Part shown: positions 35,352-43,964 of the stretch, in pieces | Layout of the letters: the number at the start of each line of letters is the position of its first letter | Numbering within the stretch: position 1 is the stretch's first letter | Assembly (NCBI RefSeq): GCF_900021165.1 | Contig: NZ_FCOQ01000022.1 | Coordinates: 120,195 to 184,194 of the forward strand | DNA: 64,000 nt | Reading direction: 5' to 3' | Source of the DNA: Paenibacillus phocaeensis | GTDB lineage: Bacteria > Bacillota > Bacilli > Paenibacillales > Paenibacillaceae | Program-made: the position numbers and the translations under genes | Notes under the pieces: generated by a model | Seen by the model: the letters and a program-made list of their open reading frames with translations, nothing else | What the model was told of the DNA's origin: nothing | Databases searched by the model: none

Positions 35352-35916
35352 GTTCATCCCATTCTGCGTGCAGCATCTTCTTAATTCCCTCCCGGGTGCG
35401 ATATAATCGCTGCCGGACGAGATTCTCGCATAAGCCCATACGATCGGCAATTTCTTTATAGCTGAGACCTTGTTTCCAGCGATACTCCAGCAGCATGCGG
35501 TACTCCGGTTTAATCTGATGCAAATAAGAACTGATGGCCTCCTCCAACAGCTTGGTTTCCACGCAGCCCTCTACGGAATCCTCCGGCCAAGCTGTCGCGG
35601 CAACCTCCTGCAGCGCACAGTCCGAGTCGACCGTACAATCATATTTGCGATTCTTGCGCAAATAGGTGATGGCCATATTCCTCGATACCGTTCTCAACCA
35701 GGCGCGCAAACTGTTCTCGTTGTCGAAATCCGGCTTCTTGAGTACAACCATCAGGAAGGCTTCCTGAATAATGTCCTCGGTTGCTTGATGATCCTTAACC
35801 ATATAGTAGACGGTGCCGTACACCAAATCGAAGTAAGCGTAATAGATTTCTTCCTGCACGCGCTCCGGCAGTTCCAAGTAATTAGCGGTAAGTAAATACT
35901 GCAACTGACTGACCAT
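35329..35916 (-). CDS. ECF-type RNA polymerase sigma factor
   Basis: A 195-residue sigma-70-family protein with region 2 (about 25-95; ATEDIIQEAFLMVV, then LRAWLRTVSRNMAITYLRK) and region 4 (about 130-185; LLLEYRWKQGLSYKEIADRMGL). GAGAGGTAA precedes the ATG. No anti-sigma membrane gene is adjacent on either side, which is unusual for ECF factors. Target promoters unknown. Confidence 0.92.
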   Translation of the reverse strand: MVSQLQYLLTANYLELPERVQEEIYYAYFDLVYGTVYYMVKDHQATEDIIQEAFLMVVLKKPDFDNENSLRAWLRTVSRNMAITYLRKNRKYDCTVDSDCALQEVAATAWPEDSVEGCVETKLLEEAISSYLHQIKPEYRMLLEYRWKQGLSYKEIADRMGLCENLVRQRLYRTREGIKKMLHAEWDEQKPDASM

Positions 35917-36129
35917 AAAGTTACCTCTCTATCTGATATCCTAAGCCGAAATCCGATCCTTCTCTTATCCAATTTTACTCTACTTTCTCAGGAAAAGGAA
36001 TGATTTTCCATGATTTCAACCTCATTCCGATCGGTTTCGCCAATTTTCAACAGATGACGTTCATGCAACGATCCATTACAATAGAAGAAGTGTGTTTGCA
36101 ACAGGGTGACGAGAGGAGAGAGTTCGTTC

Positions 36130-37338
36130 GTGAAACGTTTATTTTGGATGGGATGCTGGTCTTATTTGCTGATCGGATTGGCTCACGTCGTGGTGGGTTC
36201 GTTGATGCCTAGCTTGCTGGAGCATTACGGCAGAGATTACGGCGATGGCGGTCTGCTGATCTTTGCCCAGTTTTCCGGCTTCCTGGTGGGAGTCCTGATC
36301 TCCCCTCTGTTGATTGCAAGACTCGGCAAGCTGAACGGTCTGCTGATTGCAACCGGGATGTTAGGTGCCGCGGAGCTTGTGTATACGCTGCTTCCGCCAT
36401 GGGAATGGATGTACGTTGTCGGGGCCGTAGCCGGTTATGGGTTTGGGATGATTGAAGCGGTGATCGGAACGATCATTATCGCCTCCTTCACTGAAAGAAC
36501 CGCTGTGGCCATGAGTCGACTGGAGGTATTCTTCGGATTGGGAGCACTCCTGATGCCGCTGGCTGCGGGTGCTTTTATTCGATTGGAACATTGGCGTTAC
36601 GCCTTCCTGCTGGTCTCGATTCTGGCATTCGTCCTGTTGTTTGCTTGGGGCAAAGGCCGCTTCGGCGAATTCAAACAGACCCTTCAAGCGAGAAGCGATA
36701 AGACGGCCGGGAAGGGGAAGGCGTTGAAGAAGTACCCCGGAACCCGAGGGTTGCTGCTCCTTGTCTTTATTGTGTTCTTCTTCGTGTATGTCGGCACGGA
36801 AATGAGTTTCGTAAATTTCTTGCCGTCTCTGCTGATCGAGAAGCTTGGCATCGATAAGCCAACCGCCGCGTTCAGCGTAACCTTGTTCTGGATCGCGATG
36901 ACATTCGGCCGACTCTTTGCGGGCGTTGTTGCCGAGCGAATCTCCTACAGCCGTTATGTGGCCATGGGCTGCCTGATCAGCTTCGTCGTCATTTCCATGT
37001 TTGCCTGGGGCGGAGGGCTTGCTTGGCTGTTTACCCTCATCGTTCTGTTTGGTTTGTTTATGTCGGGACTTTTCTCGATCGCACTTGTCTTCGCCAACAA
37101 GCTGTTGCCGGGCACGGAGGAGACGACCCCCAGCTTGTTGATTGCCTCAGGGGGTGTGGGGGGCGCGTTGCTGCCGCTGTTAATCGGAGAGAGCATGGAC
37201 CTGCTTGGTGCGGATACGTCGGCATGGATATTGGCCGGTTTCCTGGCGCTGCTGGTACTCTTAAGCGCAACCGCCGTGATGATCCAGCGCAGCCGGGCCT
37301 ATACATCATCTGTGAGATCTGCGCCAGTCGAATCTTGA
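36130..37338 (+). CDS. MFS transporter
   Basis: A 402-residue membrane protein with 12 predicted spans and a basic central loop (about residues 190-218). The pattern, with VGSLMPSLLEHYGRDYGDGG in span 1 and MTFGRLFAGVVAERI in span 8, resembles sugar/fucose-permease-like MFS proteins. I start at GTG 36130 (GAGGAGAGAG upstream); a TTG/ATG-type start 24 nt earlier is less convincing. Substrate not deducible. Monocistronic. Confidence 0.85.
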   Translation: MKRLFWMGCWSYLLIGLAHVVVGSLMPSLLEHYGRDYGDGGLLIFAQFSGFLVGVLISPLLIARLGKLNGLLIATGMLGAAELVYTLLPPWEWMYVVGAVAGYGFGMIEAVIGTIIIASFTERTAVAMSRLEVFFGLGALLMPLAAGAFIRLEHWRYAFLLVSILAFVLLFAWGKGRFGEFKQTLQARSDKTAGKGKALKKYPGTRGLLLLVFIVFFFVYVGTEMSFVNFLPSLLIEKLGIDKPTAAFSVTLFWIAMTFGRLFAGVVAERISYSRYVAMGCLISFVVISMFAWGGGLAWLFTLIVLFGLFMSGLFSIALVFANKLLPGTEETTPSLLIASGGVGGALLPLLIGESMDLLGADTSAWILAGFLALLVLLSATAVMIQRSRAYTSSVRSAPVES

Positions 37339-37362
37339 AGCTGCAGAACCTGAGGATAAAGA

Positions 37363-37403
37363 AAGCGCCCCTTTGGCGGAAGCGTTCCGCCAAAGGGGCG
37401 CTT
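37363..37403. terminator. Bidirectional terminator
   Basis: A perfect 18-bp stem (AAGCGCCCCTTTGGCGGA and complement) with loop AGCGT, between convergent genes. Confidence 0.85.
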
Positions 37404-37418
37404 ATTTCCTTTCTCCGA

Positions 37419-38651
37419 TCAAAATGCCCAGTTGCCTTTGGCAAAGATCGGTTCTTCCTTGCCGTCTGCGGTCACGCCGAAAATATCCATCTCGGCGGAT
37501 CCGACCATAAAGTCCTCATGGGCCAGGCTGGAGTTCAGCCCGCGCTCGGCCAATTCATCCTGGGACATCGATTTCCCGCCCTCCAGGTTAAAGGCGTACG
37601 CATTGCCTATCGCCAAATGGTTGGAGGCATTCTCGTCAAACAGCGTATTGTAGAATAAAATGCCCGATTGCGAGATCGGAGAGTTGTGCGGAACAAGCGC
37701 GACTTCGCCCAAATAATGCGATCCTTCGTCCAGCTCGACGAGCTGCTTCAGGACATCGGCGCCCACTTCGGCCTGATAATCCACGATACGTCCGTTTTCG
37801 AAAGTTAACGAGAACCGGTCGATGATGGTGCCCCGGTAGCTCAGCGGCTTCGTGGCGGCGACCGTGCCGTTCACCCCGGTTCTATGCGGAGCGGTGAACA
37901 CTTCTTCCGTCGGCAGGTTGGCCAGGAACGTATGGCCTTGCGCATTGATGCTTTCTGCCGCGACCCACAGATGGCCTTCCGGCAGTTCAATCGTCAAGTC
38001 GGTGCCGGGAGCCTTATAATGCAGCTTCTTGTAACGTTTCGCGTTCAGGTAATCGGATTTCTGCGTCAGGTTCTCGATATGCTGCTTCCAAGCTGCAATC
38101 GGGTCGGGCTGATCCAGACGAACCGTTCGGAAGATAGCTTCCCATAGGGCTTCAACACGTTGGGCTTCAGGAAGTTCAGGGAATACTTTATCCGCCCAAA
38201 CTTTCGAGGGAACTGCCACGATCGACCAGCTGAACTTATCGGACATCTGCATTTCGCGGTATTTGCTCATCGCTTTGCCATATGTTTTCTGATGATTGGT
38301 CAGCCGCTCGGTGGACACGCCCTTCAGCAAGTCGGGGTCGGACGAGATCACGTGGAGCACCGCTGCGCCGTTTTCCACGTATTCCAGCATTTCTCCGGCA
38401 TACCACTTCGGCTCATCCAGGAAGGATTCCTCCGCGGCCAGATCGTAGCGAAGGCGGGTTACCACATCGTCGCTCCAGTTGACTTTGACAAAGCGGGCGC
38501 CGGCCTCATAAGCTTGCTTGACGATGAGCCTAACGAGCTCCGCCGAATCGAGAGTCGTGTTGATGATCAGGTTCTGGCCAGGCTGTACGTTAACCCCTAT
38601 TTTGACGGCCAATTCTGCATATTTTTCCAGTTTCGCTTGAAAATCGGACAT
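37419..38651 (-). CDS. M29-family aminopeptidase
   Basis: A 410-residue metallo-aminopeptidase (AmpS/AmpT type). Recognised by GQNLIINTTLDSAELVRL near the N-terminus, GTDLTIELPEGHLWVAAE, NLPTEEVFTAPHRTGVNGTV (metal ligand Glu and His), the DEGSHYLGEVALV block, SGILFYNTLFDENASNHLAIGNAY and the final HEDFMVGSAEMDI. GGAGGAG precedes the ATG. Cytoplasmic, releases N-terminal residues from peptides; binds two divalent metals. Confidence 0.95.
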   Translation of the reverse strand: MSDFQAKLEKYAELAVKIGVNVQPGQNLIINTTLDSAELVRLIVKQAYEAGARFVKVNWSDDVVTRLRYDLAAEESFLDEPKWYAGEMLEYVENGAAVLHVISSDPDLLKGVSTERLTNHQKTYGKAMSKYREMQMSDKFSWSIVAVPSKVWADKVFPELPEAQRVEALWEAIFRTVRLDQPDPIAAWKQHIENLTQKSDYLNAKRYKKLHYKAPGTDLTIELPEGHLWVAAESINAQGHTFLANLPTEEVFTAPHRTGVNGTVAATKPLSYRGTIIDRFSLTFENGRIVDYQAEVGADVLKQLVELDEGSHYLGEVALVPHNSPISQSGILFYNTLFDENASNHLAIGNAYAFNLEGGKSMSQDELAERGLNSSLAHEDFMVGSAEMDIFGVTADGKEEPIFAKGNWAF

Positions 38652-38824
38652 ATACGGTCTCCTCCATACTTTGGAAATGGGTTATTGTCTTATCATACAC
38701 CATTCGGGAACGAAATTGGAATGCTGGGCAACTGCGGTTCCCTCAAGTTCTACATTTGATATTCCCCCAAAACATGGTACGATATTTTAATAAGACGGTC
38801 CCAAAAAAAGGAGTTACGATCCAT

Positions 38825-39097
38825 ATGAACGAATTGACCATTGTTCACGCCGAAATGCGCCGGGAGGAAGACGGTTCCTATATCGGAAAGACCGTTTTTG
38901 AAGTCAGCTCGCATAAGGCCGGTTATGAAATTACGTTCTTCAGCCAGAAGGGGAAAGATTGGGATTACAGCCTTCACTATGCGGATGAGCCGGGCATCGA
39001 GGAGCAATTTCTTGCGGTGGATGCGCGAATCGAGGAGGACGACGATTGGTTTGATACTCTGCTGGATGCCGCGCTGGATACGCTGCCGGACGCTTGA
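38825..39097 (+). CDS. Conserved small acidic protein, unknown
   Basis: A 90-residue cytoplasmic protein with a probable mixed alpha/beta fold, an EEDG turn near the N-terminus and an acidic C-terminal helix (RIEEDDDWFDTLLDAALD). No domain recognised. ATG 38825 has AAAGGAG upstream; an in-frame ATG 69 nt earlier gives an implausible extension. It may be cotranscribed with the AI-2E-family gene 48 bp downstream. Confidence 0.75.
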   Translation: MNELTIVHAEMRREEDGSYIGKTVFEVSSHKAGYEITFFSQKGKDWDYSLHYADEPGIEEQFLAVDARIEEDDDWFDTLLDAALDTLPDA

Positions 39098-39145
39098 TCC
39101 GCAAGCTTCCGGTTGAGCCGGAAGAGGGGAGAGGAGGAACAAACC

Positions 39146-40231
39146 GTGTGGCAACACCCGTTTTATCGCACCTCACTGGGAATTATTATGGTGCTGACCA
39201 TCATTTATTTATTATCCAAGGTCAGCTTTATTTTTAATCCGCTGGTGACCCTGGTCTCCATATTGATCGTCCCGTTGACGATCTCCGGATTTCTTTATTA
39301 CCTGCTGCGTCCGATCGTGCAGTTCCTGGAACGCAAGAAGCTGAACCGGGTGCTGGCCATCCTGCTGATTTATCTGATGTTCGCCGGAGTGATTACGATC
39401 TTCCTGATCGTCGTCTGGCCGCCGCTGCAGAAGCAGATCATTGAATTCATGAACAACGTGCCGAAGCTGATTGACGGCGTGCAATCGCAGATGAATGACG
39501 TCCGGAACAACCGGTATTTCTCGATGGTCACGAATGAGACGAGCCCGGAGCTGATGAACAAGGTGACCGAATATCTGAACTCGGCGATGGAAAAGATCTC
39601 GGGTTACTTATCGCATGTGGTGACTTTTCTTAATGATTTCGTCATTGTTGTGGGGACGGTACCGATTTTGCTGTATTACATGCTGAAGGAAGACGAGCGG
39701 GTTACGCCTTTACTGGTACGGATGTTGCCGTCACGTTACCGCCGCGACGGAGCGAGTGTCATTCATGAGATCGACAGCATGCTGAAGGGATTTATCGCCG
39801 GGCGAATGATCAGCGCCGTACTGCTGGCCTTTATGAGCTTCATCGGATTCTGGCTCATCGGCTTGCCTTATCCGCTGCTTCTTGCGGTCGTGGGCGCGTT
39901 GTTTAACTTTATCCCTTATTTTGGCGCGCTGCTGGGGGCGATTCCTTGCGTGATCGTGGCATTCACGGTATCTCCGTCCATGGTGATCTGGGTTATCCTC
40001 ATCGTCGTGCTGGCGCAGCAAATCGAAGGCAACTTGATCTCTCCTTACATTTACGGGAAGACGATCAACATACACCCTTTGACAACGATTGTTCTCTTGC
40101 TGGTAGCCGGCGACTTCGGCGGCATTCTGGGAATGATCCTGGCAATTCCGGTGTATATGATGCTGAAGATTATCGTACTGAAGGCGCATAAGCTGTATTT
40201 TGCCGATAAAATTGAAGAACTTACCGAATAA
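39146..40231 (+). CDS. AI-2E family transporter (PerM/YdiK-like)
   Basis: A 361-residue membrane protein with about eight spans. Typical family signatures: LRPIVQFLERKKLNRVLAIL near the N-terminus, VPILLYYMLKEDERV in the middle, and the IPYFGALLGAIPCVIVAF and GNLISPYIYGKTINIHPL blocks toward the end. GTG 39146 with GGAGGAAC upstream. The family includes exporters of AI-2 and Na/H antiporters; the substrate here is not determined. Confidence 0.9.
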   Translation: MWQHPFYRTSLGIIMVLTIIYLLSKVSFIFNPLVTLVSILIVPLTISGFLYYLLRPIVQFLERKKLNRVLAILLIYLMFAGVITIFLIVVWPPLQKQIIEFMNNVPKLIDGVQSQMNDVRNNRYFSMVTNETSPELMNKVTEYLNSAMEKISGYLSHVVTFLNDFVIVVGTVPILLYYMLKEDERVTPLLVRMLPSRYRRDGASVIHEIDSMLKGFIAGRMISAVLLAFMSFIGFWLIGLPYPLLLAVVGALFNFIPYFGALLGAIPCVIVAFTVSPSMVIWVILIVVLAQQIEGNLISPYIYGKTINIHPLTTIVLLLVAGDFGGILGMILAIPVYMMLKIIVLKAHKLYFADKIEELTE

Positions 40232-40342
40232 GCCATTTACAATAGGATTCCAATTCCTGATCCGGGTGATTAAAATCATATCTCACGGCCCCGCGATTGC
40301 GCGATGATATTACATATTCAATACGCTCGGGGGATGATAGAT

Positions 40343-40810
40343 ATGGCAGTGAATGCCAAAGGCGGGAAGTACTTTTACGCATGGAGCAAAATTCTTCCCG
40401 ACGGATCGTTTTACCTTCCGGATCAAGCCCTGCATGAGTACCAGATTCGCCCGGATTCGAACATTATCCTAATGACCGGCCGGAATACGGCCAAAGGCTT
40501 TAGCGTGGTCTGCAAGGAATTGATCGCCAACTCACCGCTTGCCACGATTTTCGCCAGCATTCCTCAGCTGCAGCAATTCGCCATCCCGGAAGGGGAGGTT
40601 ATCAGCTTTAAGGAACGGACGTTCTGCTGGGTGTACCTGAACAACAAAGGTTATTTTACGCTGCCTCACACAACCTGGAAGCAATTCGGCCTCAAGCCAG
40701 GCGATCAACTGCTAAGTTTGCGGGCCACCCATCTGGCATTCAACAATTTGTCGGAGGGACCGTATATCGAACAAGCCAAGCAACTCCGAGATATCCTTGT
40801 TTACGAATGA
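40343..40810 (+). CDS. Unknown protein with tandem AbrB-like halves
   Basis: A 155-residue protein of unknown function. Two segments have the same pattern: 17-46 (ILPDGSFYLPDQAL, then YQIRPDSNIILMTGR) and 98-128 (YLNNKGYFTLPHTTW, then FGLKPGDQLLSLRA), that is G-x-F/Y-x-LP, a hydrophobic helix, PGD and a strand. This recalls the swapped-hairpin half of SpoVT/AbrB DNA-binding domains, duplicated. ATG 40343 follows GGGGGATGAT. Proposed fold is inference. It ends at a terminator. Confidence 0.7.
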   Translation: MAVNAKGGKYFYAWSKILPDGSFYLPDQALHEYQIRPDSNIILMTGRNTAKGFSVVCKELIANSPLATIFASIPQLQQFAIPEGEVISFKERTFCWVYLNNKGYFTLPHTTWKQFGLKPGDQLLSLRATHLAFNNLSEGPYIEQAKQLRDILVYE

Positions 40811-40827
40811 ACAGAAGCTAACAGAAG

Positions 40828-40869
40828 AACCAGCCAGTCACCGACCCGTACGTCGGCAGCTGGCTGGTT
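40828..40869. terminator. Bidirectional terminator
   Basis: Arms AACCAGCCAG and CTGGCTGGTT with an inner CCGAC/GTCGG pair, between convergent genes. Confidence 0.8.
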
Positions 40870-40887
40870 TCGTCTGTTAAGATGAGA

Positions 40888-41826
40888 TTAGTAACGATCT
40901 CCGCTTACGGAAGCAGGGGGCATCACCTCATCGATGCGAAGCATATCTTCGGAGGAGAGTTCCACATCCAGTGACCCTATATTCTCCTCCAGATAAGAGA
41001 TCCGCTTCGTTCCGGGAATCGGCAAGGCTCCTTTGGCAATTGTCCAAGCAATAGCCAATTGGGAGGGAGTACAGTTCTTCTCTTCAGCAAGCTCCTTCAC
41101 TTTGTCCACCAACGCCAGATTTAGTTGGAAATTGTCGCCTTGGAATCGAGGCAGTAGTCTTCGAAAATCCGTTGGGGCAAAATCCTCAAACTTACGTACA
41201 GCACCGGAGAGAAACCCGCGGCTTAGCGGACTGTAAGCCACAAAGGTAATCCCGAGTTCATTGACGGTTGGAAGAATGTCTGCTTCGACTTCACGGCTCC
41301 AGAGGGAGTATTCCGTTTGCAAAGCCGAAATGGGGTGAATGGCGTGAGCCCGGCGGATGATCTCACTGGGGGTTTCCGACAATCCCAGATAACGGACTTT
41401 CCCGGCTTTCACCAAATCAGACATCGCTCCAACGGTTTCCTCAATGGGAACCTTCGGATCAACGCGATGATAGTAATACAAGTCGATATGATCCACACCT
41501 AAACGCATGAGACTGCGGTCAATCGCTCCCTTCACGTAATCGGGATGACCAAAGAACCCTTCAAAATTAGGCCCCAGGCCAAACTTGGAGGCGATGACAG
41601 CTTGATCCCGCCGTCCTTTCAAGGCTCTGCCGAGCAGTTCTTCATTGTGGCCGTTGCCATAACAGTCAGCGGTATCCAGCAAAGTCACGGAAAGTTCCAA
41701 CGCACGATGAATGGTGCGGATGGATTCCGAATCATCGGCTTTCCCATAAAGCTCCGACATCCCCATTAATCCTAACCCGATCGCCGACACCTCTAACTCG
41801 CTATGTCCCAAGTGTTTTGTTTTCAA
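40888..41826 (-). CDS. Aldo/keto reductase
   Basis: A 312-residue NADPH-dependent oxidoreductase: [19 protein letters not shown], catalytic Asp and Tyr in [17 protein letters not shown], Lys in [10 protein letters not shown], and His in [17 protein letters not shown]; the C-terminal NADP site is [14 protein letters not shown] favour TTG 41826, spaced properly from AAAGGATGA; ATG 41835 abuts that site. Divergent from a MerR-type regulator with matching operators, which suggests induction by aldehydes or thiol-reactive compounds. Confidence 0.93.
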   Translation of the reverse strand: MKTKHLGHSELEVSAIGLGLMGMSELYGKADDSESIRTIHRALELSVTLLDTADCYGNGHNEELLGRALKGRRDQAVIASKFGLGPNFEGFFGHPDYVKGAIDRSLMRLGVDHIDLYYYHRVDPKVPIEETVGAMSDLVKAGKVRYLGLSETPSEIIRRAHAIHPISALQTEYSLWSREVEADILPTVNELGITFVAYSPLSRGFLSGAVRKFEDFAPTDFRRLLPRFQGDNFQLNLALVDKVKELAEEKNCTPSQLAIAWTIAKGALPIPGTKRISYLEENIGSLDVELSSEDMLRIDEVMPPASVSGDRY

Positions 41827-41867
41827 GACGCTCATCCTTTCATTTTTAATTTCTGGACTTCATGTTT

Positions 41868-41898
41868 AGCCTACAAATTAAAGTATGCTTGAAGTCAA
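41868..41898 (-). promoter_or_regulatory. MerR-type promoter/operator of reductase gene
   Basis: On the minus strand: TTGACT, 19-nt spacer, TAGGCT. In the overlong spacer lies the operator that reads TTAAAGTATGCTTGAA on the plus strand (41878-41893), similar to the site at 42011. A 19-bp spacer is typical of MerR-activated promoters. Confidence 0.6.
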
Positions 41899-42010
41899 GG
41901 GTGTTTTTTTTAAGTTTGAGCAAACGGGGTTTTATTGAATTTATTCGCTTTTCTATAGCGTTTCATGCCATTTCTTGCTATGATCAGTACCATAATGCGT
42001 TGAAATTAAC

Positions 42011-42026
42011 TTAAAGTGAACTTTAA
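42011..42026. promoter_or_regulatory. AdhR-like MerR operator
   Basis: TTAAAGT, GA, ACTTTAA: a perfect inverted repeat just before the MerR gene, overlapping a TTGAAA/TTTAAT promoter pair. It resembles the CTTAAAG/CTTTAAG repeats bound by AdhR-type regulators. Confidence 0.65.
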
Positions 42027-42046
42027 TCAAAAGGAGGGGTTTCCAG

Positions 42047-42430
42047 ATGATGAGTATTAAAGAAGCGACCCTCATGACAGGCATTACGGCTTCCACCCTG
42101 CGGTATTATGAAAATGAAGGATTGCTTCCATTTGTGAAACGAGATGAGAGTGGAAAACGCTTATATGATCAAGAGGATTTAGAGTGGATTCACTTTGTCA
42201 CCGCACTTCGATTAACCGGCATGCCCATTGCTCAGATCCAGACCTATGTACGGTTGTTTAAAGAAGGAGAGGGCACCCTTGCAGAGCGAAAAGAAATGAT
42301 GCTTGAGCATAAAGCGGAAATCGAGAGGAAGATCAATGAACTATACCGAAACCTCGACAAGATCAATTATAAGCTGGCTCTGTACGATGTCCTTGAAGCT
42401 CAAATCAACAACACAAAGATTAAAATATAA
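42047..42430 (+). CDS. MerR-family regulator (AdhR-like)
   Basis: A 127-residue regulator: N-terminal winged helix (SIKEATLMTGITASTLRYYENEGLLPFVKRDESGKRLYD with the RYYE signature) and a C-terminal coiled coil (about 80-120). Only the dimer helix follows, with no effector domain and no Cys cluster. AAAGGAGGGG precedes the ATG; either of two adjacent ATGs is possible. Divergent from the aldo/keto reductase, which it probably activates. Confidence 0.9.
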   Translation: MMSIKEATLMTGITASTLRYYENEGLLPFVKRDESGKRLYDQEDLEWIHFVTALRLTGMPIAQIQTYVRLFKEGEGTLAERKEMMLEHKAEIERKINELYRNLDKINYKLALYDVLEAQINNTKIKI

Positions 42431-42434
42431 GGAA

Positions 42435-42492
42435 AACACCTCCAAGCCGGATTCCTAAACAAGGGAAGATCCGGATTCTTGGAGGTGTTCTC
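42435..42492. terminator. Bidirectional terminator
   Basis: Arms AACACCTCCAAG and CTTGGAGGTGTT with inner CCGGAT/ATCCGG, between convergent merR and thioredoxin genes. Confidence 0.8.
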
Positions 42493-42498
42493 GTTCCA

Positions 42499-42837
42499 TT
42501 ATGCCGTATGGGAAGCGGGCGGGTACTTCGCAATCACACTCGTGTAAGCCTCCTTGGGACGCAGCCCAATCAGCTTCTCTACCGGTTTGCCCTGATGGAA
42601 GAAGAGGACGGTGGGCATGGCCATCACGCCAAATTGCGAGGCCAATTCCGGGAGTTCGTCGCAATTGACCTTAAGCAGGTTCACAGCACCGTCATATTCT
42701 TCGTGGAGCTCATCCAAGATCGGGGACAACACTTTGCATGGCGGGCACCAAGGGGCGTCAAAGTCAACGAGCGTAAGGCCCGGTGCTTGGATCGCCTCCG
42801 CAAATTCATTTACATGTTCAATTCGTTTCGTGGCCAT
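42499..42837 (-). CDS. Thioredoxin with CPPC active site
   Basis: A 112-residue thioredoxin fold: LVDFDAPWCPPCKVLSPIL with active site CPPC instead of the usual CGPC, and cis-Pro in VMAMPTVLFF. ATG 42837, with GGAGATGA upstream, lies inside the preceding merR gene, which it overlaps by 20 nt; coupling with the regulator suggests a stress-inducible thioredoxin. The CPPC sequence should change its redox potential relative to CGPC. Confidence 0.92.
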   Translation of the reverse strand: MATKRIEHVNEFAEAIQAPGLTLVDFDAPWCPPCKVLSPILDELHEEYDGAVNLLKVNCDELPELASQFGVMAMPTVLFFHQGKPVEKLIGLRPKEAYTSVIAKYPPASHTA

Positions 42838-43207
42838 TCTCATTCATCTCCATTTCGGGATTTTCGGCTAAAATATGGCTGATCCGCTCCTCCAGATTGG
42901 CCTTGATCGCTTGCAGCAGCTCAATCTGTTCATTCACTTCCTTCAACTTGCTGCGGTACACGGGCATGATCTCACGACAGAATGCCTCTTTGCTCGACAT
43001 GACGCATTGCAGGAAGCCGGCGATTTGTTCCGTGGTGAGTCCCAGGCTTAAATAAAATTGGATGGTCTTCACCTGTTCGGCCGAAAAGCTGTGGTAATCG
43101 CGGTACCCGTTGGCCAGTCGCTGCGAAGCGATCAAGCCTTGCTCTTCGTAATATCGAAGGGAGCGGATGCTGACGCCGGTCGCTTTGGACAATTCACCGA
43201 TTCTCAT
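42818..43207 (-). CDS. MerR-family regulator upstream of thioredoxin
   Basis: A 129-residue regulator: HTH with RIGELSKATGVSIRSLRYYEEQGL and a C-terminal coiled coil (QIELLQAIKANLEERI). Two Cys (in QCVMSSKEAFCRE) sit in the effector region and could sense redox state or metals. ATG 43207 with AGGTGAT upstream; a GTG/ATG-type start 45 nt earlier is less likely. Its promoter holds a 20-bp palindrome in a 20-bp spacer, so it is probably autoregulated. Confidence 0.9.
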   Translation of the reverse strand: MRIGELSKATGVSIRSLRYYEEQGLIASQRLANGYRDYHSFSAEQVKTIQFYLSLGLTTEQIAGFLQCVMSSKEAFCREIMPVYRSKLKEVNEQIELLQAIKANLEERISHILAENPEMEMNENGHETN

Positions 43208-43237
43208 CGCTTTCGAATCACCTGCCTTCTTGGATTC

Positions 43238-43269
43238 ATTATAAACCCTCACATTAATGTGAGGGTCAA
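43238..43269 (-). promoter_or_regulatory. MerR-type promoter with perfect palindrome
   Basis: Minus strand: TTGACC, a 20-nt spacer and TATAAT. The spacer region contains a perfect 20-bp palindrome (43246-43265, half-site CCCTCACATT). Overlong spacer plus palindrome is the hallmark of MerR-controlled promoters. Confidence 0.8.
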
Positions 43270-43377
43270 CCGTTTTCGTCCTTGATCCCCAAAAAATCTT
43301 CCGGCGATGATCGGCTGGGATCGTGTATAATGTAGGAAATTAGGCGCCTCAAAGCAGGCGACAAAGGAGGAGCAGGC

Positions 43378-43866
43378 ATGAAACCGGCTTTATTGATCAT
43401 CGATATGCAGCAAGCTTTTTTGAACCCTCCGCGAATCCAAAGCGAAATTCCGGGGGTGTGCGAATATATGAATGCCGTCGCCGACTTGTTCAGGGAGGCG
43501 GGGCGGCCCGTCGTCGTGGTCCAAGATAAGGACGGGGGCGAAGGAACTCCGGGGTACGAGGTGATTCCTGAGGTTAAGCTGGCCGACTCCGACCTGCGAA
43601 TATCCAAAGCATGGAACAACGCGTTTTGGAAAACCGACCTCGAACAGTTTCTACGAGAAAAGGACACCGACTTCGTGGTGGTTTGCGGATTTGCGGCCGA
43701 ACACTGCGTCACCTTTACGTTTAACGGGGCGGTGGAACGCGGATTTGGCGCGGCCATTTTGCAGAAGGGCATCCTCGGCGAGCATCCCGATGCGGTGGCT
43801 ATGGTGTACCGGGATCGCAGCCTGATCAGCTACTCGGTGATTCGAGCTATTTTGAAGCAAGTTTAA
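43378..43866 (+). CDS. Isochorismatase-like cysteine hydrolase
   Basis: A 162-residue hydrolase of the isochorismatase/nicotinamidase fold: catalytic Asp in LLIIDMQQAFL, Lys in ISKAWNNAF and nucleophile Cys in GFAAEHCVTFTF. AAAGGAGGAGC precedes the ATG. The family includes nicotinamidases and amide/ether hydrolases; no metal-ligand set specific for nicotinamidase is clear. Monocistronic. Confidence 0.9.
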   Translation: MKPALLIIDMQQAFLNPPRIQSEIPGVCEYMNAVADLFREAGRPVVVVQDKDGGEGTPGYEVIPEVKLADSDLRISKAWNNAFWKTDLEQFLREKDTDFVVVCGFAAEHCVTFTFNGAVERGFGAAILQKGILGEHPDAVAMVYRDRSLISYSVIRAILKQV

Positions 43867-43900
43867 TTCATTCCGTGGAGGGATTGTCCGCAAAAGGCGG

Positions 43901-43937
43901 TTGACATTCCCCACCTTGAGTAACTAATATGGTTACA
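43901..43937 (+). promoter_or_regulatory. Promoter with Rrf2 operator (copy 1)
   Basis: TTGACA (43901-43906), 18-nt spacer and TAATAT. Overlapping the -10 box is GTAACTAATATGGTTACA (43920-43937), an inverted repeat that recurs twice before the catE-like gene. Suggests autorepression of the Rrf2 gene. Confidence 0.7.
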
Positions 43938-43964
43938 AGATGAGGGAAAGGGGATAGGCTAATC

